The translations under genes were made by a program, and so were the position numbers. From Aeromicrobium camelliae (GTDB lineage Bacteria; Actinomycetota; Actinomycetes; Propionibacteriales; Nocardioidaceae): 37,860 nucleotides of DNA. Below are positions 24,220 to 32,019 of this stretch, one piece after another. The stretch lies in contig NZ_RQJX01000023.1 in assembly GCF_003850045.1 (NCBI RefSeq), positions 1 through 37,860 of the forward strand, written 5' to 3'. How positions within the stretch are numbered: position 1 is the stretch's first letter; each line of letters opens with the position of its first letter. Under the pieces are notes generated by a model that was not told the origin of the DNA, did no database searches, and saw only the letters and a list, made by a program, of their open reading frames with translations.

Positions 24220-25509
24220 ATGAGCGACATGGCGACGATCCTGGCGGCCGCCCTCCTCCTGCTCGGCCTCAGCACAGCGTGTTGGGCCGGCGTCGGGGGC
24301 ATCCGGCGCGTCCTGCGGCTCCTGAGACGTGACACGCTTTCCAGCTCCAGGATCTCGACTGGTGAGGTCGCCGTCCTCATGGCCGCGCACAACGAGGAGG
24401 CTGTGATCGATGCGACGTTGGCCGCGGTGGAGGAGCTGGTCCCGGCGTCACAGGTCTTCGTGGTGTCGGACGCCTCGAATGACCGGACCGCCGAGCTCGT
24501 GCGGGCTCACGGCGCGAACGTGCTCGATCTGCATCCCGGCCGCGGGAAGGCAGGAGCGCTGGTCGCCGGGCTCGACCATTTCGGGCTGACCCGCCGTTTC
24601 GGCGTGATCATGATCCTCGACGCCGACACCGTTCCGGCGCCCGACTACCTGACGACCGGCCTCCCGCTGTTCGACGATCCGTCCGTCGCCGCCGTCGCGG
24701 GCCGGGCGAGCACCCGGTGGTCGTCCTCGCGCGGGTGGATGAGCCGTGTGCTGATCGCGCATCGAGAACGCGTCTACGTCCTCTTCCAGACACTCCTCAA
24801 GTACGGTCAGGCGGCGCCGCGTGCCAACGCGGTGGCGATCGTCCCGGGATTCGCCAGCATGTACCGCGCCGACGTGCTCGAGCGGCTCGACATCGCCGCG
24901 CCCGGGCTCGCGATCGAGGACTACAACATGACGTTCGAGATTCACGCCAAGGAACTGGGCCGGGTCGCCTTCGAGCCCAGTGCGGCGCGCGCCATGACGC
25001 AGGACCCGGACACGATCGGCGATTACGTGCGGCAAGTCGGTCGGTGGAACCTCGGGTTCTGGCAGACGCTGCGTCGTCACCGGCCCCGGTGGGGCCTCTT
25101 CTGGGCGGCCGTCTCGCTCTTCGCGGCCGAGGTCGTTCTCAGCAGCGTGCTGGTGATCGTGATCGCGGTGGCGTCGGTGCTGACGACCACGGTCGCGTTG
25201 GCGCGAACCGTGGCGGGTGAGCCGTGGCGGTGGGACCCTTCACCGGCGGGGGCGCCGCTGGCGGCGGCACTGCTCGGGGTGCTGGTGGTCGACGCTGTGG
25301 CCACGATCTACGTCGCGGCGCTCGTGCGCCGCCCGAGCATGGTGCTCCTCGCCCCGGTCTTCCCGCTCGTGCGGGTCCTCGACGCAGCGCTCTGTCTGCG
25401 GGCGCTCGTCCATGCCACGACGCGCCGCTCGACGGGCGTGTGGAGCAGCCCGGCTCGCAGGATCGAACCGGTTCCGGCGGACCGCTCAGGCGGCGTCGTC
25501 GCTGAGTAG
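24220..25509 (+). CDS. Processive-type family 2 glycosyltransferase (polysaccharide synthase)
   Basis: 429 residues; a second ATG lies at 24229. An N-terminal membrane helix (5-25) is followed by a cytosolic GT-A domain. Key residues are D84 ('VVSDASNDRT'), 'DAD' at 134-136, 'PGFASMYRADVL' (209-220), acidic 'ED' at 233-234 and 'QVGRW' at 272-276, equivalent to the Q/RxxRW signature of processive beta-glycan synthases such as IcaA/PgaC, NodC and HasA. Three or four C-terminal helices (about 290-405) would form the export channel. It likely polymerises a UDP-activated aminosugar or uronate made by the opposite operon. No PilZ domain is present. Its end overlaps the LuxR regulator gene by 24 bp. 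Confidence 0.9.
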   Translation: MSDMATILAAALLLLGLSTACWAGVGGIRRVLRLLRRDTLSSSRISTGEVAVLMAAHNEEAVIDATLAAVEELVPASQVFVVSDASNDRTAELVRAHGANVLDLHPGRGKAGALVAGLDHFGLTRRFGVIMILDADTVPAPDYLTTGLPLFDDPSVAAVAGRASTRWSSSRGWMSRVLIAHRERVYVLFQTLLKYGQAAPRANAVAIVPGFASMYRADVLERLDIAAPGLAIEDYNMTFEIHAKELGRVAFEPSAARAMTQDPDTIGDYVRQVGRWNLGFWQTLRRHRPRWGLFWAAVSLFAAEVVLSSVLVIVIAVASVLTTTVALARTVAGEPWRWDPSPAGAPLAAALLGVLVVDAVATIYVAALVRRPSMVLLAPVFPLVRVLDAALCLRALVHATTRRSTGVWSSPARRIEPVPADRSGGVVAE

Positions 25510-28152
25510 GGCGATGAGTTCGGCTCTCGAGGCGATACCGAGACGGCGGTAGATCTGCGTCAGCCGCAGTTCGACGGTGCGCAGCGACAGGTAGAGTCGC
25601 TCGGCGATCTCGCGGTTGCGCAGGCCTGCTTGGACGAAGCGCACGATCTCCTGTTCGCGGGGAGTGAGCCGTTCCAACACGGCCGGCGTCGAGGGCCGTG
25701 CGGGCGTCCGGACCGTGGCCTGACGCGTGTGCGCCGCCCAACCCACTGCACCGAGGGTGTCGAAGACGGTGGCGGCGGTCGTGGCCGTCCGGTGCGCTTC
25801 AGCAGCATGGCCGGCGGCCTCCTGCTGGGCGGCCAGGCACCGAAGGGTGCGCGCTCCCTCGTAGCTCAGCAACTCCCCCTCGTCGAGGGACCGGACGAGC
25901 GCGGTCAGCTGGCGGACCGATTCGGGGACGGGGGCCACGAGAGCGCGGCTCCTCGCGAGCACGAGCGCAGCCCAGCGACTGGACCTGCCCCGCATGCGGG
26001 ATGCGAAGCTCTCCACCGCGCGCCGGCCCTCACCGGCGCAGTCGGCCCGGACGCAAGCCTCGACGTAGTCACCCCACTGTCGTAGGAGGCCCGGGTAGGG
26101 GAAGTCGCGCGTGAGGACCGAGACTGCCCGCAGGTCGCTGAGGGCCGCATCGACATCGTCGGCCATCAGTTGGACGACACCACGCAGCGCGAGCGCCCGG
26201 GCATGGTGTGCCGCGGCTCCGCCCTGGGAGGCCAGCTCCAGGGAGTACCCCGCCATCGCGATCGCTTCCTCGATCTCACCCAGGGAGTAGTGGCGCCACG
26301 CTTCGGTCCAGGTGCTGGTCGAGGTCTCCCGCGAAATCCAAGGAGCGTCCCCCGACCACGCATCGATCGCGCGTCGGGCCGCGTGGAAGTCGCCGCCGGC
26401 GATCTCGTTCATCAACGAGGCGTAGTGCGCGAACGCAACCCACGCGCGGTCCTGCATCGCGGGGTGGCGGAGTGCGACCTCGAACAGTCGCCGGGCGTCG
26501 GCGTGGTTCTCACGCAGCGACAGCAGCCGCCCGCGCACGATGAGCTCCTCGACGGTGCACTCCGACGTGGTCAGGGGCAATGGTGTCGCGCCGGGCTTGC
26601 CCTCGACGGCATCGGCGATGCGCGCCAGCTCGTCGAGTAGCCGGTCGCCGAGCGTGCCGGGGGAGCGACCGAAGGCACGGGCCCGCTCGATGGACTCTCG
26701 CGCCGCCTCCGGCTCCCAGCGTTCCAGGTGAGCGGCGGCGACGATGCTCTCGAGCATCATGACCTCGTCCCGGTGTCGCCTGCCGTGGAGCGTCGCCAGG
26801 GCCTCGTCCTCGGCGTCGAACAGTCGCTCACCGGTGCTGAGCGCGCCGACGGACTGGACGGCAGCCAGACGCAGTTGGTTCTCGGCGCCGCTGCGCACGG
26901 CTATCGCCCACTTGCCGTAACGGCTCGCCAGCGCTGTCTCACCGGCGCATTGGAGCGACCAGCACAGGTCGACGACGGCCGACGGATACGGGACGGTGAG
27001 CGGCCACCGGGAGAAGGCTCGTTCCGCCATCTCGGCCGCGGCAGGAAGATGTCCCTCGTGCACGGCCCGCGTCGCGGCCACGAACAACGTCTCGGCCACG
27101 TCGGCGTCCGTGGTGAGGAAACTCCGATACCAGGCGCTCAGCTCAGGGAAATCGGGGCTCACCGCGTCGGCGAGGGCCGCGCGCCGTTCGCGCCACTGCC
27201 GCTTGCCGGCCTGCTGGAGCGTCGCGGAGCGCAATTGCTGGTCGTGGAGGTACAGGTAGGGGCCGTGCGCCCGGAGGATGGTGGCGTCGAGCAACTCGGC
27301 GATGGCCCCATCAGCGTCCGCATGGAGGGCCGCGAGGGTGCCGCGATGCGTCAGCGGACTCAGCGCGATGTCGAGGAGGAGAGCCTGCTCGCTCTCCGAT
27401 GAAGGCGTGAAGGAGTGGGTGATATCGGTGGATGTCAACGGCAAGTTGAGCGGCGTGGCGCCCCATCGCTGCTGTTCGCAGAGGTCAGCCACGGCGCGCA
27501 ACCAGGCGGCGGGTTCGCGGGTCGAATACGCGAGGAGGAGCCGCAACGTGGTCGACTCGGCATCGGGATATCGTTCCTTCGCCAGCCGTTCGGCCTCCAC
27601 GTCGCTGAACTCGCCCAGTCGAAGTTGGTTGAGCGAGCCGAATCCGCGGGGTGGTTGGGTCGCGGTGGCGATCACGCGGACGTTCGTCCCGGCCAGCCGG
27701 GGGAGCAGGGTCGCGAGAATGAGCGAGCTCTGACGGTCGAACAGGTCCACGTCGTCGATCAGGACCAACGTGGGCGGGAGTTGCATCCCCGCGATGAGGT
27801 CGCGAAGGTCGTGCGCGGCGGCGTAGAGCCCGGCGTCGTCGTCGCGTCGGACTTCGAAGTGGCGGAGCAGTTCGTGCATCATCGCCGGATGGAGCATGCC
27901 CAAGAAGGATGACAGCCCCGACAGGTCGAACTGCTGCTCATCCTCTAGTGTCCTCAGAATCGGGGCGTCCTCGCGGCGAGCGAGCTGTTCGAGCACGTAG
28001 GTCTTACCCAGGCCGGACGCGCCGACGACGAGGAGCGGTGAGTCTGCCCCCGAGGCGAGATAGCGCGACAGGAAGGGCACAGCCGCAGCGGCGCTCATTC
28101 GCGGGACCTCGTGTCCCGGCGCATCCCCCCTCAGTCTGCTTCGCTGCAGCAT
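25486..28152 (-). CDS. Large STAND-type LuxR-family transcriptional regulator
   Basis: 888 residues from the ATG at 28152; an ATG at 28098 is an alternative. An N-terminal ATPase has Walker A 'GASGLGKT' (44-51) and Walker B 'TLVLIDDVD' (128-136). A long helical, TPR-like middle (about 330-800) contains many Ala/Arg-rich repeats. The C-terminal LuxR HTH (about 829-885) has 'LTPREQEIVRFVQAGLRNRE' followed by 'IAERLYLSLRTVELRLTQIY'. This is the MalT/LAL architecture, in which ligand and ATP binding drive oligomerisation and activation. It faces the GT2 gene and overlaps its end, and is the only dedicated regulator near the polysaccharide genes. Confidence 0.9.
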   Translation of the reverse strand: MLQRSRLRGDAPGHEVPRMSAAAAVPFLSRYLASGADSPLLVVGASGLGKTYVLEQLARREDAPILRTLEDEQQFDLSGLSSFLGMLHPAMMHELLRHFEVRRDDDAGLYAAAHDLRDLIAGMQLPPTLVLIDDVDLFDRQSSLILATLLPRLAGTNVRVIATATQPPRGFGSLNQLRLGEFSDVEAERLAKERYPDAESTTLRLLLAYSTREPAAWLRAVADLCEQQRWGATPLNLPLTSTDITHSFTPSSESEQALLLDIALSPLTHRGTLAALHADADGAIAELLDATILRAHGPYLYLHDQQLRSATLQQAGKRQWRERRAALADAVSPDFPELSAWYRSFLTTDADVAETLFVAATRAVHEGHLPAAAEMAERAFSRWPLTVPYPSAVVDLCWSLQCAGETALASRYGKWAIAVRSGAENQLRLAAVQSVGALSTGERLFDAEDEALATLHGRRHRDEVMMLESIVAAAHLERWEPEAARESIERARAFGRSPGTLGDRLLDELARIADAVEGKPGATPLPLTTSECTVEELIVRGRLLSLRENHADARRLFEVALRHPAMQDRAWVAFAHYASLMNEIAGGDFHAARRAIDAWSGDAPWISRETSTSTWTEAWRHYSLGEIEEAIAMAGYSLELASQGGAAAHHARALALRGVVQLMADDVDAALSDLRAVSVLTRDFPYPGLLRQWGDYVEACVRADCAGEGRRAVESFASRMRGRSSRWAALVLARSRALVAPVPESVRQLTALVRSLDEGELLSYEGARTLRCLAAQQEAAGHAAEAHRTATTAATVFDTLGAVGWAAHTRQATVRTPARPSTPAVLERLTPREQEIVRFVQAGLRNREIAERLYLSLRTVELRLTQIYRRLGIASRAELIALLSDDAA

Positions 28153-28311
28153 GCGGGCCCCTTACGCTCTACCCCTCCATCCCGGTGATATCAACGATTG
28201 GGCGACGAGGCGAACGGAAGCCCGTCGAATCATCCGAAGGGACCACGGCTCCTCCGGACGGACCCCTTCCATCATGACCCGAACGGACGGGGGTGTCACG
28301 CTTCGCGCGGA

Positions 28312-28626
28312 TCAGCCGAGCTCGACGAGCAGCACGCCGACGGCGATCACCGCGATGCCGGCCATCATGCGGCGGGTGAGGGGGTCGCCCCAGAAAGCGC
28401 GGGCGAGCACGGCGACCGCGGCGATGCCCGTCGCGGTCCACACGCCGTAGGCGACGCCGACCTTCATTCCCTCCGCCAGCGCCCGGGCCAGGCTCGTGAA
28501 CGCGATCGCGTAGCCCGCGAGGATCGGAAGGATCCAGGCGGGACGGCGAAGCCCTTCACTAGCGCGCAGGCTCAACGTCGCCACGACTTCCGCGGCGATG
28601 GCGAGGCTGAGCCAGGCCCAGCTCAC
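28312..28626 (-). CDS. SMR-family small multidrug/guanidinium exporter, subunit 2
   Basis: 104 residues with four hydrophobic helices. The conserved membrane glutamate is in 'AIAAEVVATLSLR' (about residue 13). 'GVAYGVWTATGIAAVAVLAR' is the SMR helix 3 signature. SMR proteins are proton antiporters for cationic drugs or small guanidinium compounds. Its ATG overlaps the stop of the preceding SMR gene (ATGA), so the two products are made together and likely form a heterodimer. The substrate class is not decidable here. Confidence 0.9.
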   Translation of the reverse strand: MSWAWLSLAIAAEVVATLSLRASEGLRRPAWILPILAGYAIAFTSLARALAEGMKVGVAYGVWTATGIAAVAVLARAFWGDPLTRRMMAGIAVIAVGVLLVELG

Positions 28627-28958
28627 GAGGCCGCCTCACCATGACGCGACCCCGTCTCCACGAGGACCACGCCGACGATGATCAGCACGAGGCCGGCGAT
28701 GGCCGGCGGGCTGAGGACCTCGCCGAAGATCGCCGCGCCGAGGACGGCAGTGAGGGCCACCCCGGTCGCTCCCCAGATGCCGTAGGCCACCCCGATCGGC
28801 AGGTGCTCTCGCAGTGCGAGAGCCAACACGGTGAAGGCGGCGAGGTAACCGGCGACGACGAGAGCGATCCAGGCGGAGTGATCGATGCTCGCGCGCAACG
28901 CCATCGTGGCGACGACCTCGGCGGCGATCGCGCAGGCGAGCAGGAACCACTTCTTCAT
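28623..28958 (-). CDS. SMR-family small multidrug/guanidinium exporter, subunit 1
   Basis: 111 residues with four helices; the key glutamate is in 'CAIAAEVVATMALR' (about residue 14), and helix 3 has 'GVAYGIWGATGVALTAVLG'. It differs clearly from its neighbour in loop charges ('HGEAAS' tail), as expected for obligate SMR pairs whose two members insert in opposite orientations. About 96 bp separate it from the next gene. I looked for a guanidine riboswitch in this leader and did not find a convincing match. Confidence 0.9.
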   Translation of the reverse strand: MKKWFLLACAIAAEVVATMALRASIDHSAWIALVVAGYLAAFTVLALALREHLPIGVAYGIWGATGVALTAVLGAAIFGEVLSPPAIAGLVLIIVGVVLVETGSRHGEAAS

Positions 28959-29054
28959 CGGCGCAAGTCCGTCGAAATCCTCGGTGACTCCGTCGTCGAA
29001 GCGGGCAGATCCAGGAGGCGCACGTGGGCACCCTACCCGCGGTCTTCAGTGCGA

Positions 29055-29597
29055 TCAGGACCCGACCCGGAACCATAGAGCGGCCGCGCTCGGGGTCATC
29101 GCCTCACGGATCCGGTCCAACGCGTACGGGCGCCGCGTGCCCTCCAGCAATCGGGTCCCGCCGCCGAGCAAGACCGGGACGATGAACACGAGGACCTCGT
29201 CGAGAACGCCCTCGTCCAGGCACTGCCGCGCGACGTCGGCGCCGAGGACGTTCACCAGACCGTCCGGCCCGGCAGCGGTGCGGGCCGCGTCCACGGCCTC
29301 GGCCAAGGTGCCGGCGACGACGACATCGGCGGGTGGGCCGGACAGCGGCCGACGTGTGAGTACGACCTGCGTGCCCTTCCATCGGCCCTCGAACGCTCCC
29401 TCGTGCTCCGGGTCGCCGGCGTTCGGATCGTCGCCGTCGTAGGTGCGGCGGCCCGAGACGATGACGTCGACTTGCGGCACGAGTTCGTCGATGAGCGGGT
29501 CCGGTCGCAGATACGGCTTCAGCCAACTCATGTCCCCGTCGCGGCCGGCGATGTATCCGTCGAGCGACATCGAGGCGGAGTACAGGAAGGTCGTCAT
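29055..29597 (-). CDS. DHFR/RibD-C-family reductase
   Basis: 180 residues. The start 'MTTFLYSASMSLDGYIAGRD' and the block 'VDVIVSGRRTYDG' are typical of the RibD C-terminal/dihydrofolate-reductase-like fold, as are the late motifs 'GLVNVLGADVARQCLDEGVL' and 'VPVLLGGGTRLLEG'. Proteins of this kind bind NADPH and are often annotated only as dihydrofolate reductase family; a true DHFR role is unlikely. Its ATG overlaps the stop of a 58-codon ORF (ATGA). It is the last gene of a three-gene operon divergent from an HxlR regulator. Confidence 0.87.
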   Translation of the reverse strand: MTTFLYSASMSLDGYIAGRDGDMSWLKPYLRPDPLIDELVPQVDVIVSGRRTYDGDDPNAGDPEHEGAFEGRWKGTQVVLTRRPLSGPPADVVVAGTLAEAVDAARTAAGPDGLVNVLGADVARQCLDEGVLDEVLVFIVPVLLGGGTRLLEGTRRPYALDRIREAMTPSAAALWFRVGS

Positions 29598-29770
29598 CGC
29601 GCCACCAGCGGTCGCATCTCGACCGACCCGTCGTTCCAGCGCGGCATGCGCCCCGCGACCGTCGGGGCCGCGAGGTGGTCCGGCGTACCGGGGTCGTCCT
29701 CCGGTGGCACTCCTGCGGGGCCCGTCCCGGGGATATAGCGCCGAATCAGCAGGTGGGTCGGTGTCGGCAT
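29594..29770 (-). CDS. 58-residue ORF coupled between two reductase genes
   Basis: Starts with ATG at 29770, one base after the stop of the upstream reductase gene, and ends with TGA overlapping the ATG of the downstream reductase. GGAG lies 9-12 nt upstream of its start. The product is soluble, rich in Pro, Gly and Arg ('LLIRRYIPGTGPAG', 'PPEDDPGTPDHLAAP'), without a membrane segment. I do not recognise it. It could be a small partner, a remnant of a longer gene, or a leader that maintains translation through the operon. The exact start/stop overlaps argue that it is translated. Confidence 0.5.
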   Translation of the reverse strand: MPTPTHLLIRRYIPGTGPAGVPPEDDPGTPDHLAAPTVAGRMPRWNDGSVEMRPLVAR

Positions 29771-29771
29771 G

Positions 29772-30380
29772 TCAGTTCTCCTCAGCCGCGGCGCGGCGAT
29801 ACGTCAGATGGGTGACGAGCCGTGACGCGCGGCTCGCGACGGGGGAGAGGGCCATCGTTCCCACGCCGTCGAACAGACGCTCGCCCGTGCCGAGCGTGAC
29901 GGGAGCGATGTGGAGGCGCAACTCGTCGATGTCTCCGGAGGCCAGGTATTGGTTGATGGTGGATGCTCCGCCGGCGATCGCCACGTCCGTGCCGCCTGCG
30001 GCCTCGCGAGCCAAACGAAGCGCATGAGCCGAGCCCTCCGTCACGAAGGTGAAGCTGGTTCCGCCTTCCATCGTGATCGGCGGCCGCGGGTGGTGGGTGA
30101 GGACGAACACGGGTGCGTGGTACGGCGGTTCCGGCCCCCACCAGCCGGCCCAGGCCTCGTCGGACCAGGGGCCGCGGACGGGCCCGAACATGTTGCGTCC
30201 CATGATGAATGCGCCGGCCGCGACGATCGCGGCGAGCTCGTCGGGGTTGTCCTCGGCTCCCTCGAACTGCCAGCGGTGCAGCAGTTCGCCATCGCGCCCG
30301 AGCGGTTGCTCCTGACTCTGCCCGGGGCCGGCGACGAACCCGTCGAGCGAGACCGTGACGTCGCACACCACCTGACTCAT
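29772..30380 (-). CDS. DHFR/RibD-C-family reductase
   Basis: 202 residues from the ATG at 30380, preceded by GGGAGGGA; a longer frame to 30404 exists. The typical start is 'VCDVTVSLDGFVAGPGQSQE'. 'AGAFIMGRNMFGPVRGPWSD', 'PVFVLTHHPRPPITMEGGT' and 'IAGGASTINQYLASGDIDEL' follow, ending with 'TLGTGERLFDGV'. This matches the common actinobacterial dihydrofolate-reductase-family proteins, presumably NAD(P)H-dependent reductases of unknown substrate. It is divergent from the HxlR regulator at 30468 and heads the operon that includes the 58-residue ORF and a second reductase. Confidence 0.88.
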   Translation of the reverse strand: MSQVVCDVTVSLDGFVAGPGQSQEQPLGRDGELLHRWQFEGAEDNPDELAAIVAAGAFIMGRNMFGPVRGPWSDEAWAGWWGPEPPYHAPVFVLTHHPRPPITMEGGTSFTFVTEGSAHALRLAREAAGGTDVAIAGGASTINQYLASGDIDELRLHIAPVTLGTGERLFDGVGTMALSPVASRASRLVTHLTYRRAAAEEN

Positions 30381-30467
30381 GACATCCCTCCCAACCGGTT
30401 GCACTCTGCATCTAGTGCTACTTCATCACAGACTGCTGGTAAACTGCAAGTGGTTTGAGGAGGTGGC
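30381..30467. promoter_or_regulatory. Divergent promoter between reductase operon and HxlR gene
   Basis: The 87-bp region is locally AT-richer. It contains GCACT (30401-30405) inverted as AGTGC (30414-30418), and TTGCA (30399-30403) inverted as TGCAA (30445-30449). Either could be an HxlR operator controlling both directions. The HxlR gene has a strong GAGGAGG ribosome binding site just before its ATG. Confidence 0.4.
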
Positions 30468-30977
30468 ATGGCGAGGTCCGCGACACTGCGGTCGGGATGC
30501 CCGATCAATCTCTCGCTGGAGGTGATCGGGGACAACTGGTCGCTACTGGTGATCCGCGACATCATGTTCGGCGGGCGGCGGCACTTCCGTGACTTGCTGA
30601 CCCAGTCCGAGGAGGGGATCGCCTCCAACATCCTCAGCGACCGGCTCAAGCGGCTGACGGACGCGGGTCTCGTGACGCGGGCGCCCGACCCGGGCCACCG
30701 ACAACGGCAGATCTACAGTCTCACCGAGCAGTCGATCCAGCTCGTTCCGGTGATCGTTCAGCTCGGGGCGTGGGGCCGGCGGTTCCTGCCGGTCAGTCCT
30801 GAACTCAGCATCCGGGCCCAGCTGCTCGAGGACGGCGGGCCGGAGTTGTGGGACGCGTTCATGGACGAGTTGCGGGCGATCCATCTGGGCGCCGAGCGAC
30901 CTCCCGGTCCCTCGGTGCTGGAGCGTCTTGACGAGGCGTATCGGGCCGAAGTCGAGCGCCAGGTCTCAGCCGGCTGA
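30468..30977 (+). CDS. HxlR-family transcriptional regulator
   Basis: 169 residues. The N-terminal cysteine at about 11 ('RSGCPINLSLEVIGDNWSLL') is the position used for redox or aldehyde sensing in HxlR/HypR/YodB proteins. The winged helix includes 'VIRDIMFGGRRHFRDLL', 'GIASNILSDRLKRLTDAGLV' and 'RQIYSLTEQ'. An extra C-terminal helical part (about 100-169) extends beyond the usual 110-residue family length. It probably represses the divergent reductase operon in response to an electrophile or oxidant. Its end overlaps the convergent PLP-enzyme gene by 12 bp. Confidence 0.92.
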   Translation: MARSATLRSGCPINLSLEVIGDNWSLLVIRDIMFGGRRHFRDLLTQSEEGIASNILSDRLKRLTDAGLVTRAPDPGHRQRQIYSLTEQSIQLVPVIVQLGAWGRRFLPVSPELSIRAQLLEDGGPELWDAFMDELRAIHLGAERPPGPSVLERLDEAYRAEVERQVSAG

Positions 30978-31883
30978 GGCGAGGAGATCCGCCGCGGTCG
31001 TCGTCGCACCGCCGCACACCACCACCGTGACGCGCCGGGCATCGTCGAGTTCGGGAAAGGCGTCGTAGGCGACCGCCAGGCTCGCGCCGCAGGCCGGCTC
31101 GACGACCATACGGTGATCGTCGAGGAACCGGCGGGATGCGCGCAACGCCGCCGCATCGTCGACGACCACGCTGCGCACGGGATGCTCGCGGGCGAGGTCG
31201 AAGGCGCGGTCCGCGACGCGGCGCGCGCCGAGGGTCGTGGCGATGCTCGTGATGGCCGGCAAGGTCACCACGGTGCCCAGGGCGAGCGACTGCGCGAGGG
31301 AGTCGGCCCCCGCGGTCTCCACGGCGATGACCGGGACGTCGGCCCATCCGTTGCGGCGCAGTCCCTCGACCACCCCCGCCAGCAGGCCGCCGCCGCCCAC
31401 CGAGAGCACGACCGCGTCGGGGGCGGGGCCGTCAGCGGCCAGTTCGTCGACGAGGGTGGCGTGACCGGCCCACAGCAGCGGATCGTCGAAGGGATGCAGG
31501 AGCACCGCATCGGCCGGCTCGGCCAGGTGCAGCGCGTGCTCGTTCGCCTCGCTCCACGAGGCGCCGTGCACGACGACCGCCGCCCCCTCCGCCGCGATGA
31601 GCTCGCGAGCCCGGGCGGAGGTCGTCTCGGGTACGACGACCGTGACAGGGACGCCGAGGCGCCGTCCGGCGTACGCCGCGGCGAGTCCTGCATTGCCTCC
31701 CGAGGAGGAGACGAGGTGCCGGGCACCGCGAGCGACGTACGCGGCGCAGGCCGCGCCGACTCCGCGGTTCTTGAAAGAACCGCTCGGCTGCAGGCACTCG
31801 AGCTTCAGTTCGACGTCGCGCCCGGCCGCCGCGCTCAGGGGTGCCGACGCGATGAGGGGTGTGGGGCGGTACAGGGCGGTCAT
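30966..31883 (-). CDS. PLP-dependent serine/threonine dehydratase-like enzyme
   Basis: 305 residues, fold type II. The PLP lysine is K38 in 'LQPSGSFKNRG'; the phosphate-binding glycine loop is 'LSVGGGGLLAGV'; 'SSGGNAGLAAAYAGRRLGVP' is the substrate/cofactor loop. Size and motifs match L-serine/L-threonine dehydratases without a regulatory ACT domain, which deaminate serine or threonine to pyruvate or 2-oxobutyrate and ammonia. Its start is 28 bp after the small transporter subunit, so uptake and deamination of an amino acid may be co-expressed. Confidence 0.88.
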   Translation of the reverse strand: MTALYRPTPLIASAPLSAAAGRDVELKLECLQPSGSFKNRGVGAACAAYVARGARHLVSSSGGNAGLAAAYAGRRLGVPVTVVVPETTSARARELIAAEGAAVVVHGASWSEANEHALHLAEPADAVLLHPFDDPLLWAGHATLVDELAADGPAPDAVVLSVGGGGLLAGVVEGLRRNGWADVPVIAVETAGADSLAQSLALGTVVTLPAITSIATTLGARRVADRAFDLAREHPVRSVVVDDAAALRASRRFLDDHRMVVEPACGASLAVAYDAFPELDDARRVTVVVCGGATTTAADLLASAG

Positions 31884-31911
31884 CGCCGCCGACTGTACCG
31901 CCCCGACTCAC

Positions 31912-32019
31912 TCAATCGTCGAGCTCGGGATGGTGCCGCAGGCGAGCGATGCTCCACGCGAGTCCGCCCCAGAAGATGGCGATCGCGAGGATCATGACGA
32001 TGATCGCGGTCGGGGTCAT
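31912..32019 (-). CDS. MetS-like small subunit of NSS amino-acid transporter
   Basis: 35 residues from ATG at 32019, overlapping the transporter stop (TGATG). The product has one membrane helix ('TAIIVMILAIAIFWGGLAWS') followed by 'IARLRHHPELDD'. This is the pattern of the methionine/alanine importer small subunit family, first described as MetS beside MetP in Corynebacterium. It is required with its NSS partner for amino-acid import. The position directly after an NSS transporter supports the call. Confidence 0.88.
   Translation of the reverse strand: MTPTAIIVMILAIAIFWGGLAWSIARLRHHPELDD

Noticed and set aside
28959..29054. Guanidine (ykkC-type) riboswitch upstream of the SMR pair
   Set aside because: The leader on the minus strand has some G-rich and ACG-containing segments, but I could not match the conserved cores of guanidine-I, -II or -III aptamers.
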